Assembly: GCF_938036805.1 (NCBI RefSeq)
Contig: NZ_CALHWC010000142.1
Location: 1 to 22,431, forward strand
Reading direction: 5' to 3'
Source: an uncultured Streptococcus sp.
Lineage (GTDB): Bacteria; Bacillota; Bacilli; Lactobacillales; Streptococcaceae
Length of the DNA stretch: 22,431 nucleotides
Part shown: positions 16,306 to 22,431 of the stretch, one piece after another
How the letters are laid out: every line of letters begins with the position of its first letter
Numbering within the stretch: position 1 is the stretch's first letter
Made by a program: the position numbers and the translations under genes
The notes under the pieces: generated by a model
Database searches by the model: none
Seen by the model: only the letters and a program-made list of their open reading frames with translations
Told to the model about the DNA's origin: nothing

Positions 16306-17034
16306 CTACATTAGAAATAAGAGAAAGACAATTCGAAACAGAGACAGGGCGAGCAAATGAAGGGGATAAAACAAGTAAAATACTTTTCCAATATTGGCCC
16401 CTTTTTGACCGTTGTAGAAAGAGGTCACGAGGAGAAACAAGAGACAGGTGGCAGTCAGATCAGCTAGACCATCATAGGAGAAATTGAAAGCCAAAATTAG
16501 GATTTGCACACTGCTCAGTGCCAAGACACCGCCAATTTTTCGGAAGATTGGATCTTTAATCTTCGCAAAGGCATAGATACCAAAAACTCCCCCCGCCAGT
16601 CCGCCGTCAGCAATAATGGACAGAGTAAAACAGAGTAGAATAATTAGAACTTTTCTCCAGGTTGCTGTTTGCTGATCACTGTAATAAAGAGCACAGAGTC
16701 CCAAAAAGAGAGTAACAACCGTATTTTGCATGATAAAGCCAAGACCAGTAACCCAGCCCATCAGAGAGAAAGGGATGATACTGATAAGAGCCAGCAGCCC
16801 CAATCGTCTCATATACTTGCTCACATCATGACTGTGTCGATAGCCTTCTGCGATACAAAATGCAAAGACTGGAAAAGCCAGACGGCCTATTATGTGCATA
16901 CTATTGGCCAGCCAGTTAGGAGAGAGGATATTCATATTGGTAGCCAGTGGAAAAGATACCCAGGCGATATGGTCAATCAGCATGGCAAGCATAGCAAGCA
17001 GTTTCAAACTGCTATTGTCAATCATTTTTTTCAT
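16306..17034 (-). CDS. TraX family membrane protein
   Basis: Integral membrane protein of 242 residues with about seven to eight hydrophobic segments. It opens LKLLAMLAMLIDHIAW and has the GRLAFPVFAFCIAEGYRHS block and an HLLALSLFR C-terminal signature, all typical of TraX. F-plasmid TraX acetylates the pilin N-terminus; chromosomal homologues in Firmicutes are not characterised and look like acyltransferase-3-type membrane proteins. No conjugation genes are nearby, so a transfer role is unlikely. GGAGG about 7 nt before the ATG at 17034 sets the start. The gene lies between two inverted copies of an intergenic repeat, which may have moved or inverted it. Confidence 0.87.
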   Translation of the reverse strand: MKKMIDNSSLKLLAMLAMLIDHIAWVSFPLATNMNILSPNWLANSMHIIGRLAFPVFAFCIAEGYRHSHDVSKYMRRLGLLALISIIPFSLMGWVTGLGFIMQNTVVTLFLGLCALYYSDQQTATWRKVLIILLCFTLSIIADGGLAGGVFGIYAFAKIKDPIFRKIGGVLALSSVQILILAFNFSYDGLADLTATCLLFLLVTSFYNGQKGANIGKVFYLFYPLHLLALSLFRIVFLLFLM

Positions 17035-17115
17035 AGGATCCTCCTTTTTCCTTTCCTAGGATACAAGAAAGAGGTTCTTCTTTCCATTTCTTTAGCTTAC
17101 ATTTCTCTCATTTTT

Positions 17116-17131
17116 CTTACAATTTTGTAAG
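17116..17131. promoter_or_regulatory. Palindrome upstream of traX, candidate operator
   Basis: CTTACAA and TTGTAAG separated by 2 nt, with a third TTACA-type half-site at 17097-17101. It lies about 85 bp upstream of the traX start. A -35-like TTGTAA overlaps it on the minus strand, but the matching -10 is poor. The rest of the gap 17035-17195 holds only the ribosome site and A/T-rich sequence. Confidence 0.4.
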
Positions 17132-17195
17132 TTGGAATTTCACCTTTTTACCTCATCGATGAATACTTCTGATTTTTTCTTGACAAATAAGACTG

Positions 17196-17360
17196 AAAAG
17201 GCTGGGACAAAAAGATTTTAATTTTAGGAATTCTTTATTATAAATTTTTAAAATCGATAGATTAGACAAAAAAGCGAACAAGACAGAATCCTGAGTGTCA
17301 GATAACTTCGTTTTGTTCGCTTTTTATATTTAAGGTTAGACTTTTATCCCAGACACTTTT
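17196..17360. repeat. Inverted-terminus repeat, copy B (right of traX), running into the next gene
   Basis: About 165 bp, inverted relative to copy A. Termini are GGCTGGGACAAAAAG (17200-17214) and the complement of CTGGGATAAAAGTC at the right. A strong hairpin AAAAAAGCGAACAA / TTGTTCGCTTTTT (17268-17325) can terminate the FlaR-like gene on the minus strand. Its last 25 bp (17336-17360) are the stop codon and final seven codons of that gene. Confidence 0.85.
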
Positions 17361-17854
17361 ACATAGTCTGATAATTGTTTTTGATTCTGCAATTCGATGA
17401 ATTTCTCAGGATAGGTTTGGCGAACTTTTTCATAGCGACTCTTAGTCTCTCTTGTCCGACCATCCCAAAGGATCCAGCGGATAAATTCCCAATCCAGTCT
17501 TTCGGTACAGCCAGAAGCCATACTCTCTCGCACTTGATTGCGATATTTTAGATAGCGTTTAAAGGCCCGATAGAGGCAGTTCCAGCGAGAAAAGTTCAGA
17601 AAGATAATCTGATCAGCCTGAGCCATTCGTCCCTCAAAGTAGGCAAAAGAGTAGTTGCCATCGATGACCCAGGATTGTTCTCGATGGAGGAAAGTTGCTA
17701 AATCAGACTTGACTTGGTCTTGACTACGAGTCTGCCAGTTTTCTTCAAACTGAATCGTGTCCAGATGAAGGACGGGAATATGGTGGAAGTGGCCTAACTG
17801 CTGGGCCAAGGTTGACTTGCCAGAGCCTGAGTAGCCGATGATAGCAATCTTCAT
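17336..17854 (-). CDS. P-loop nucleoside/nucleotide kinase-like protein (FlaR / 'DNA topology modulation' type)
   Basis: Small ATP-binding protein, 172 residues, of the adenylate-kinase-like P-loop group often annotated 'topology modulation protein' (FlaR). That name is not backed by clear biochemistry, and a small-molecule kinase role is at least as likely. MKIAIIGYSGSGKST holds Walker A (7-15). HLDTIQFEENW and SWVIDGNYSF follow as in the family, then DQIIFLNFSRWNCLYRAFKRY and a C-terminal helical lid region. GGGGAG before the ATG at 17854 sets the start. It follows rpsT on the same strand after a terminator, with no promoter visible in the short gap, so read-through may drive it. Its last seven residues (KVSGIKV) and stop are encoded by repeat copy B. 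Confidence 0.82.
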   Translation of the reverse strand: MKIAIIGYSGSGKSTLAQQLGHFHHIPVLHLDTIQFEENWQTRSQDQVKSDLATFLHREQSWVIDGNYSFAYFEGRMAQADQIIFLNFSRWNCLYRAFKRYLKYRNQVRESMASGCTERLDWEFIRWILWDGRTRETKSRYEKVRQTYPEKFIELQNQKQLSDYVKVSGIKV

Positions 17855-17880
17855 ATAAATTCTCCCCTATAATGAGCAAC

Positions 17881-17900
17881 AAAAAAAGCTCCGTGGAGCT
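17881..17900 (-). terminator. Intrinsic terminator of rpsT
   Basis: Minus strand: AGCTC-CACG-GAGCT followed by a run of T (A-run 17881-17886 on plus). The stem is short but the U-tract is strong, so partial read-through into the FlaR-like gene is plausible. Confidence 0.7.
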
Positions 17901-17919
17901 CCTTTGTATGCGTGATGCA

Positions 17920-18156
17920 TTATTTAGCAAGTTTAGCTGAAAGACGTGCTTTATCGCGGCTTGCTTTGTTTTTGTGGATCAAACCTTTTGTTTCTGCTTT
18001 ATCGATAGCTGAGCTAGCAGCACGGAAAAGTTCTTCAGACGGGTTTGCTTCAAATGCTTTGATTGCAGTACGCATAGCTGATTTTTGAGCTGAGTTTTTT
18101 TCGTTTTGTTTAACGTTCAATTCAGCGCGTTTGATAGCTGACTTAATGTTTGCCAA
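17920..18156 (-). CDS. rpsT: 30S ribosomal protein S20
   Basis: Small-subunit ribosomal protein that binds 16S rRNA early in assembly. At 78 residues it has the usual length and is very rich in Lys and Ala, with the S20 pattern [23 protein letters not shown] and [16 protein letters not shown]. The start codon is TTG at 18156: GGAGGTGA lies at ideal distance, and the upstream in-frame ATG at 18171 would translate the ribosome site itself. E. coli rpsT also starts with a UUG, where it is linked to translational autocontrol, so the weak start may be regulatory here. It has its own strong promoter, downstream of coaA. Confidence 0.97.
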
Positions 18157-18190
18157 GTTATTCACCTCCATTGAAAATACTAACTATCTA

Positions 18191-18219
18191 ATTATATATG
18201 AAAAGTTGTGATTTGACAA
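18191..18219 (-). promoter_or_regulatory. Promoter of rpsT
   Basis: Minus strand: TTGTCA (18214-18219), 17 nt, TATAAT (18191-18196), 35 nt before the TTG start. Confidence 0.82.
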
Positions 18220-18226
18220 GCCTAAA

Positions 18227-19147
18227 TTATTTTTTTAGATAGATTTCATCAATTTCATGATTTTTAGCCTTGTGCAAAATCACTTCGGCCCTGTTACGGG
18301 TTGGCTCGATATAGTCTATCAGATTCACCAGATTGATTGTTTCCCAGATATTATGAGCCAGCGCCATGACTTCTTCTTCGGGCTGGGTCGTAAAGCGATG
18401 GTAGTAATTATTCGTGTCGTGCTTGGCTAGTGCCAGTAATTTTTTAAAGCGATCTAGATACCAAGACTCGATATTTTCGACTTCTGCATCTACATAGATG
18501 GAGAAGTCAAAGAAGTCAGTCATGTAAAGGCGTTCATTTTGCGGATTTTGGAAAACGTTGATACCTTCTACGATGACAAAGTCAGCTGCTTTAATTTCCT
18601 GCTTTTCATTTGGGACAATATCATAGATTTCGTGCGAGTAGACAGGAATTTTATAGTTTTGACCATTTTTGATGCGGTCTAAGAAATCCAGCAAAAGTTC
18701 CATATTATAGCTTTCAGGGAAGCCCTTGCGATTTAAAATGCCTGATTCAATCAAAGTTTTATTGGGATAGAGGAAGCCATCGGTCGTCACCAATTCAACG
18801 GTTGCATTTGTGAAAGTTCGTGACAGAAGGATTTGCAGCAGGCGGCTAGTCGTTGATTTTCCAACGGCAACGCTACCAGAAACTCCGATAATAAAAGGTT
18901 GTCTTTTGATTTCTTTTTGTAGAAAAATCCCTTTTGAAAAGGCGAGGTCTTCTTTGGAACGTTTGTAAATTTGGATAAGATTGGTCAGAGGCAGATAGAC
19001 ATCTGTTACATCCTGTAGACTGATTTTGTCATTGAAACTCTTGATAGAATTGAGCTCGGACTCAGTGAGCGGTGGATTTTTCTTTCGATGCAGATTCTGC
19101 CAAGTTTGGCGGCTGATTTTTTCAAAATGAAGAAATTCGTTTGTCAT
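18227..19147 (-). CDS. coaA: Pantothenate kinase, type I
   Basis: Catalyses ATP-dependent phosphorylation of pantothenate, the first and usually rate-setting step of coenzyme A synthesis, in the cytoplasm. Its 306 residues match bacterial CoaA. Visible features are the N-terminal LHFEKISRQTWQNL, the P-loop GVSGSVAVGKSTTSR (88-102), VTTDGFLYPN, the stretch KGFPESYNMELLLDFL, IVEGINVFQ, and DFSIYVDAEVENIESWYLDRF. The start at 19147 has GGAG about 9 nt upstream. It is divergent from the methyltransferase operon and followed on the same strand by rpsT, which has its own promoter. Confidence 0.97.
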   Translation of the reverse strand: MTNEFLHFEKISRQTWQNLHRKKNPPLTESELNSIKSFNDKISLQDVTDVYLPLTNLIQIYKRSKEDLAFSKGIFLQKEIKRQPFIIGVSGSVAVGKSTTSRLLQILLSRTFTNATVELVTTDGFLYPNKTLIESGILNRKGFPESYNMELLLDFLDRIKNGQNYKIPVYSHEIYDIVPNEKQEIKAADFVIVEGINVFQNPQNERLYMTDFFDFSIYVDAEVENIESWYLDRFKKLLALAKHDTNNYYHRFTTQPEEEVMALAHNIWETINLVNLIDYIEPTRNRAEVILHKAKNHEIDEIYLKK

Positions 19148-19172
19148 AAGTTACTCCTATATGATGGATTTT

Positions 19173-19201
19173 AGTATAACATACTTTTTGAGAAATGAAA
19201 A
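19173..19201 (-). promoter_or_regulatory. Promoter of coaA
   Basis: Minus strand: TTTTCA (19196-19201), 17 nt, TATACT (19173-19178) with a TGn extension. The -35 overlaps a cre-like box. Confidence 0.6.
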
Positions 19202-19209
19202 CGATTTAC
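19196..19209 (+). promoter_or_regulatory. Candidate cre box between coaA and the nucleoside operon
   Basis: TGAAAACGATTTAC fits all fixed cre positions but the last two (the CA is shifted by one base). It sits just upstream of the -35 of the methyltransferase-pdp-deoC-cdd promoter and over the coaA -35. CcpA control of nucleoside catabolism would make sense, but this is a weaker match than the site at 5534. Confidence 0.45.
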
Positions 19210-19234
19210 AAATCTAGAAAATTTATGATAAAAT
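19205..19234 (+). promoter_or_regulatory. Promoter of the methyltransferase-pdp-deoC-cdd operon
   Basis: TTTACA (19205-19210), 18 nt, TAAAAT (19229-19234) with a TG two bases before it (TGA-TAAAAT). The -10 ends only 6 nt before the ATG at 19241, so transcription would start at or next to the start codon. Confidence 0.55.
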
Positions 19235-19240
19235 GGTTTT

Positions 19241-19828
19241 ATGACTAAAATGTATTTTGCAGAAAATCCGGATGCCAAACATGACATTCATGAATTGAAA
19301 GTGGAACTATTAGGACAACAGATGACCTTTTTAACGGATGCTGGTGTCTTTAGCAAAAAAATGATTGATTACGGCAGTCGAGTTTTGTTGTCTGCCTTGG
19401 AATTTAACAAAAAAGAGACGCTGCTGGATGTCGGCTGCGGTTATGGAACACTGGGCTTGACTCTGGCTAAAGCGCAAGAGCTGGAAGTCACTCTCGTGGA
19501 TATCAATCAGCGAGCACTAGACTTGGCTAGAAAAAATGCGGATGCGAATCAAGTATCTGCAGATATTTTCCAGTCCAATGTTTACGAACATGTGACCGGA
19601 CAATTTTATCATATTATCAGCAATCCACCGATTCGAGCTGGTAAGCAGGTGGTGCATGAAGTTATTTCAGGTAGTTATGATCACTTGCTAGCGGATGGGG
19701 ATTTGACGATTGTTATCCAAAAGAAACAAGGAGCTCCCAGTGCTAAAGCTAAGATGGAAGAAGTGTTTGGCAACTGCGAGACTCTCAAGAAAGACAAAGG
19801 CTATTATATCCTAAGGAGTGTTAAATAA
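19241..19828 (+). CDS. Class I SAM-dependent methyltransferase, RsmC/YbxB-like
   Basis: Predicted rRNA N-methyltransferase related to the catalytic half of RsmC (which makes m2G in 16S rRNA) and to Bacillus YbxB; the target here is not proven. It has 195 residues without the extra N-terminal domain of E. coli RsmC. Motif I is LLDVGCGYGTLG (61-72), the acidic residue contacting SAM is in VTLVDINQRAL (D87), and the catalytic NPP (128-130) lies in IISNPPIRAG, as in enzymes acting on exocyclic amines. No Shine-Dalgarno precedes the ATG at 19241 or the one at 19250. It is the first gene of the nucleoside salvage operon, and its end carries the pdp ribosome site. Confidence 0.88.
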   Translation: MTKMYFAENPDAKHDIHELKVELLGQQMTFLTDAGVFSKKMIDYGSRVLLSALEFNKKETLLDVGCGYGTLGLTLAKAQELEVTLVDINQRALDLARKNADANQVSADIFQSNVYEHVTGQFYHIISNPPIRAGKQVVHEVISGSYDHLLADGDLTIVIQKKQGAPSAKAKMEEVFGNCETLKKDKGYYILRSVK

Positions 19829-19830
19829 AG

Positions 19831-21108
19831 ATGCGAGCAGTTGATATCATTCAAAAGAAACGAGATGGACTAGAGTTGTCCAGTCAAGAGATTGAATGGC
19901 TGATTGAGGGGTATGTGGCTGGAACAGTGCCAGATTACCAGATGTCAGCCTTTGCTATGGCTGTTTACTTTAAGGGAATGACTACTAGGGAAATCTCTGA
20001 TTTGACCATGGCCATGGTGGGCACAGGTCAGCAGTTTGACCTGTCAGCTATTTCAGGGATTAAGGTCGATAAGCATTCGACTGGTGGAGTGGGAGATAAG
20101 GTTACCTTAATCTTGGCTCCTCTCGTGGCTAGCTTTGGCGTGCCTGTTGCCAAGATGAGCGGTCGAGGCTTGGGGCATACGGGTGGTACTATAGACAAGC
20201 TCGAGTCTGTCAAGGGCTACCAAGTAGAGCGCAGTCAGGAAGACTTCATCAAGCAGGTTCAGGAAATTGGTGTATCCGTCATCGGTCAGTCAGACCAGCT
20301 AGTTAAGGCGGACAAGCTTCTCTATGCTCTACGTGACGTGACTACTACAGTTGATACCATTCCTTTGATTGCCAGCTCTGTTATGAGCAAGAAAATCGCC
20401 GCTGGTGCAGACAGCATTTTGCTGGATGTGACCGTTGGTGAGGGTGCCTTTATGAAAAATCTAGGGGATGCCCGTGTCCTAGCCCGTACTATGGTAGATT
20501 TGGGCAAGACAGTAGGACGCAGGACGGTTGCAGTTATTACGGACATGAGTCAGCCTTTAGGTACTAGCATTGGTAATCGTTTGGAAATCTTAGAAGCACT
20601 GGAAATCCTTCAAGGAAAAGGACGCGAGGATATTACGGACTTTATCTGCGTGCTTGCTCAGATTATGCTTGATTTGGCAAATGTTGAGAAGTCAGTCTCT
20701 GAAATTAGAGAGCATCTGACAAATGGAGCGGCTTTGAAAAAATTTGAAGAAATGATTGCGGCTCAAGGTGGTGACCTAGAGGATTTGTATCGACCGTCTC
20801 AGGCGGCTTATGTGGTCGAAGTGAGAGCAGAGCAATCTGGTTATATCACAGAGCTTCCAGCCATGGAATTTGGCTTGTTTGCAATGAGGTTAGGCGCAGG
20901 ACGAGCAGTCAAATCTGATGAACTAGATTATGAAACTGGAATAGTGTTCGAAAAGAAGGTTGGAGAAACAGTCGAAATTGGGGAAATTGTCGCAAAAATT
21001 TACGCAAATGAAAAAATTTCTCAAGAACTAGTTACAGAATTCCAAAAAAATGTTAGAATAGGTAGTGAAAGCGTTGCAGTAAGCGAGATTGTCGAAGTAA
21101 TCGCTTAA
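19831..21108 (+). CDS. pdp: Pyrimidine-nucleoside phosphorylase
   Basis: Phosphorolyses uridine, thymidine and deoxyuridine to the free base and (deoxy)ribose-1-phosphate. The 425 residues fit the family. The thymidine/pyrimidine phosphorylase signature SGRGLGHTGGTIDKLES (110-126) is present, as are the phosphate-binding KHSTGGVGDK (81-90) and the C-terminal alpha/beta domain with FGLFAMRLGAGRAVKSDE. The ribosome site GGAG (19815-19818) lies inside the end of the methyltransferase gene, 12 nt from the ATG. In Firmicutes this enzyme is usually the broad pyrimidine form rather than strict DeoA. Its deoxyribose-1-phosphate product, after isomerisation by a mutase not in this window, feeds the DeoC reaction encoded next. 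Confidence 0.95.
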   Translation: MRAVDIIQKKRDGLELSSQEIEWLIEGYVAGTVPDYQMSAFAMAVYFKGMTTREISDLTMAMVGTGQQFDLSAISGIKVDKHSTGGVGDKVTLILAPLVASFGVPVAKMSGRGLGHTGGTIDKLESVKGYQVERSQEDFIKQVQEIGVSVIGQSDQLVKADKLLYALRDVTTTVDTIPLIASSVMSKKIAAGADSILLDVTVGEGAFMKNLGDARVLARTMVDLGKTVGRRTVAVITDMSQPLGTSIGNRLEILEALEILQGKGREDITDFICVLAQIMLDLANVEKSVSEIREHLTNGAALKKFEEMIAAQGGDLEDLYRPSQAAYVVEVRAEQSGYITELPAMEFGLFAMRLGAGRAVKSDELDYETGIVFEKKVGETVEIGEIVAKIYANEKISQELVTEFQKNVRIGSESVAVSEIVEVIA

Positions 21109-21125
21109 TTCTAGGAGAATTCAAC

Positions 21126-21788
21126 ATGAAACTAAACAAATACATTGACCATACGCTTTTGAAACCTGATGCAAGTCAGGAGCAGATTGCCACTTTAATT
21201 GAAGAGGCAAAAAAATATGATTTTGCTAGCGTCTGTGTTAATCCGACTTGGGTGAATTTTGCTGCGCAAGCACTAAAAGCTACGGATGTAAAAGTCTGTA
21301 CGGTCATTGGTTTTCCTCTGGGAGCGAATACTCCGGAGCTCAAGGCTTTTGAAACGAGTGATGCAATCCAAAACGGAGCAAATGAAATCGACATGGTCAT
21401 CAATATCGGTGCTCTAAAGTCTCGAAACTTTGACTTAGTCGAAAAAGATATTCGTGCTGTTGTGGAAGCTGCCAAAGGAACCTTGGTTAAGGTCATTATT
21501 GAGACCTGCCTCTTGACAGATGATGAGAAAGTGAGAGCTTGTCAAATTGCTCAGAAAGCTGGTGCGGATTTTGTCAAGACATCTACTGGTTTCTCAACTG
21601 GTGGTGCAACCGTTGAGGACGTAGCTTTGATGCGTAAGACAGTTGGGCCAGATATGGGAGTCAAGGCTTCTGGCGGTGCCCGTTCTTACGAAGATGCACT
21701 TGCATTTATCAAAGCTGGTGCGACTCGCATTGGAGCATCCTCTGGTGTAGCGATTATGGAGGGAGACGTGGCTAATGGCGACTACTGA
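21126..21788 (+). CDS. deoC: Deoxyribose-phosphate aldolase
   Basis: Class I aldolase splitting 2-deoxyribose-5-phosphate into glyceraldehyde-3-phosphate and acetaldehyde, the last step of deoxynucleoside breakdown. The 220 residues match the short bacterial form. The Schiff-base Lys is K151 in DFVKTSTGF. The partner residues D89 (NEIDMVINIG) and K180 (GVKASGGARS) are also present, and IDHTLLKPDA is the usual N-terminus. TAGGAG precedes the ATG, 17 nt after pdp. The end overlaps the start of cdd by 14 nt, indicating translational coupling. Confidence 0.97.
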   Translation: MKLNKYIDHTLLKPDASQEQIATLIEEAKKYDFASVCVNPTWVNFAAQALKATDVKVCTVIGFPLGANTPELKAFETSDAIQNGANEIDMVINIGALKSRNFDLVEKDIRAVVEAAKGTLVKVIIETCLLTDDEKVRACQIAQKAGADFVKTSTGFSTGGATVEDVALMRKTVGPDMGVKASGGARSYEDALAFIKAGATRIGASSGVAIMEGDVANGDY

Positions 21789-22164
21789 TTTGATTGATTT
21801 AGTTGTAGAAACCACGAAGAATGCCTATGTTCCATACTCTCAATTCCCTGTCGGAGCTGTTTTAGTAGCTAAAAATGGACAAGTTTTCACAGGTGTCAAT
21901 ATCGAAAATGCTAGTTTCGGCTTGACCAATTGTGCAGAGCGAACAGCCATTTTTAAAGCTGTTTCTGAAGGCTTTTTAGACTTTGAGGAATTAATTGTTT
22001 ACGGAGAAACGGAAAAACCGATCTCCCCGTGTGGTGCCTGCCGCCAAGTAATGGCAGAGTTTTTTAATCAGGATTTACCAGTGACCTTGGTCGCTAAAGA
22101 TAAATCGACGGTCGTGATGACGGTCAAGGAGTTATTTCCATACTCTTTTACAGACTTAACTTGA
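21775..22164 (+). CDS. cdd: Cytidine deaminase
   Basis: Zinc enzyme converting cytidine and deoxycytidine to uridine and deoxyuridine, which Pdp then cleaves. It has 129 residues, the small homotetrameric type. The zinc site is C53-A-E55 (NCAERTAIF) plus C86 and C89 (PCGACRQV), E55 being the proton shuttle. NIENASFGL is the substrate-contact segment. The ribosome site GGGAG lies within the end of deoC, with which it overlaps by 14 nt. A hairpin begins at its last codons and two more follow before the lipoprotein gene. Confidence 0.97.
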   Translation: MATTDLIDLVVETTKNAYVPYSQFPVGAVLVAKNGQVFTGVNIENASFGLTNCAERTAIFKAVSEGFLDFEELIVYGETEKPISPCGACRQVMAEFFNQDLPVTLVAKDKSTVVMTVKELFPYSFTDLT

Positions 22165-22212
22165 GTCTGTTGCTGGTCAACTGACCAAAATTAAACTTGC
22201 AACTAAGTTGCA
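22151..22212 (+). promoter_or_regulatory. Three consecutive small hairpins between cdd and pnrA
   Basis: CAGACT/AGTCTG (22151-22169), TGGTCA/TGACCA (22174-22187) and TGCAACT/AGTTGCA (22198-22212) are packed into 62 nt. None has a following T-run, so they are unlikely to be simple terminators. They could protect or process mRNA so that the lipoprotein message accumulates, or act as operators. Confidence 0.45.
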
Positions 22213-22235
22213 CATCTTATATAGGAGGTTCAGAA

Positions 22236-22431
22236 ATGAACAAGAAACAATGGCTAGGTCTTGGTCTAGTGTCTGTCGCAGCAATCGGACTTGCTGCATG
22301 TGGGAATCGTGCGTCTAAATCAGATAGCTCTAACGCTAAAACTGATTTAAAAGCTGCTATCGTAACCGATACAGGTGGTGTTGATGATAAATCATTTAAC
22401 CAATCTGCATGGGAAGGTTTGCAAGCTTGGG
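22236..22431 (+). CDS. pnrA: BMP-family nucleoside-binding lipoprotein, start only (runs off window)
   Basis: Substrate-binding lipoprotein of an ABC importer for nucleosides, displayed on the outer membrane face. Only 65 residues are visible. They show a signal peptide with lipobox LAAC (lipidated Cys at 22), a short Ser/Lys/Asn linker, and then the BMP/PnrA domain start AAIVTDTGGVDDKSFNQSAW, where the D-x-G-G-V-D-D-K-S-F-N pattern is diagnostic. AGGAGG lies 7 nt before the ATG. The position after cdd matches the pneumococcal pnrA locus as I recall it. The ATPase and permease genes are expected downstream. Confidence 0.88.
   Translation, partial: MNKKQWLGLGLVSVAAIGLAACGNRASKSDSSNAKTDLKAAIVTDTGGVDDKSFNQSAWEGLQAW

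Noticed and set aside
16239..16487. 82-codon plus-strand open frame between copy A and traX
   Set aside because: Mostly antisense to the traX C-terminus, with no ribosome site or recognisable product.
16669..17130. 153-codon plus-strand open frame over traX
   Set aside because: Antisense to traX; composition is that of a reversed membrane protein and it lacks family motifs.

Overview
The window looks like chromosome from an oral, viridans-group Streptococcus. The sanguinis/gordonii group is my best guess. The reasons are the H2O2-producing glycerol-phosphate oxidase with its glycerol facilitator, an LPXTG-anchored surface X-prolyl dipeptidase, the gene order coaA-rpsT / methyltransferase-pdp-deoC-cdd-pnrA that I recall from streptococci, low-to-moderate GC, strong AGGAGG ribosome sites and 'GGCTGGGACAAAA' intergenic repeats. 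The species is inferred from memory and was not checked by a search.

Layout. 1-1656: end of glpO (partial) and glpF, closed by a terminator. 1749-3956: an M42 aminopeptidase and a membrane-anchored alpha/beta hydrolase, ending in a bidirectional terminator. 3968-5416 (minus): cytoplasmic alpha-amylase, divergent from a wall-anchored PepX-like protease (5596-8640) whose promoter carries a near-perfect cre box between -35 and -10. 8766-10379: RocB-like M20 peptidase. 10490-12863: two-gene ABC transporter. 12983-13741 (minus): CPBP-family membrane protein. 13911-14085: multi-hairpin repeat. 14085-15177 (minus): DUF1836 protein and hemolysin III/PAQR membrane protein, overlapping by 17 nt and preceded by a promoter whose -10 lies in a perfect 12+5+12 palindrome. 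15333-16061: yaaA. 16063-17360: traX (minus) bracketed by two inverted copies of one repeat. One copy also supplies the last codons of a FlaR-like kinase (17336-17854, minus). 17920-19147 (minus): rpsT (TTG start) and coaA. 19241-22431: methyltransferase, pdp, deoC, cdd and the start of the nucleoside-binding lipoprotein pnrA.

How the genes fit together. The right end is a nucleoside import and salvage unit: PnrA captures nucleosides, Cdd deaminates cytidine, Pdp releases the base and (deoxy)ribose-1-phosphate, and DeoC splits deoxyribose-5-phosphate into central metabolites. A cre-like box lies upstream. The middle has three peptide-degrading enzymes (M42, surface PepX-like, M20) and a starch/maltodextrin enzyme, with catabolite control suggested for PepX. 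GlpO makes H2O2 and YaaA belongs to a peroxide-stress family.

I see no rRNA, tRNA, CRISPR array, insertion sequence with a transposase, or prophage. The most unusual features are the traX segment between inverted repeats, the repeat-derived C-terminus of the FlaR-like protein, the palindrome-controlled DUF1836-hemolysin III pair, and the possible leaderless start of the nucleoside operon.
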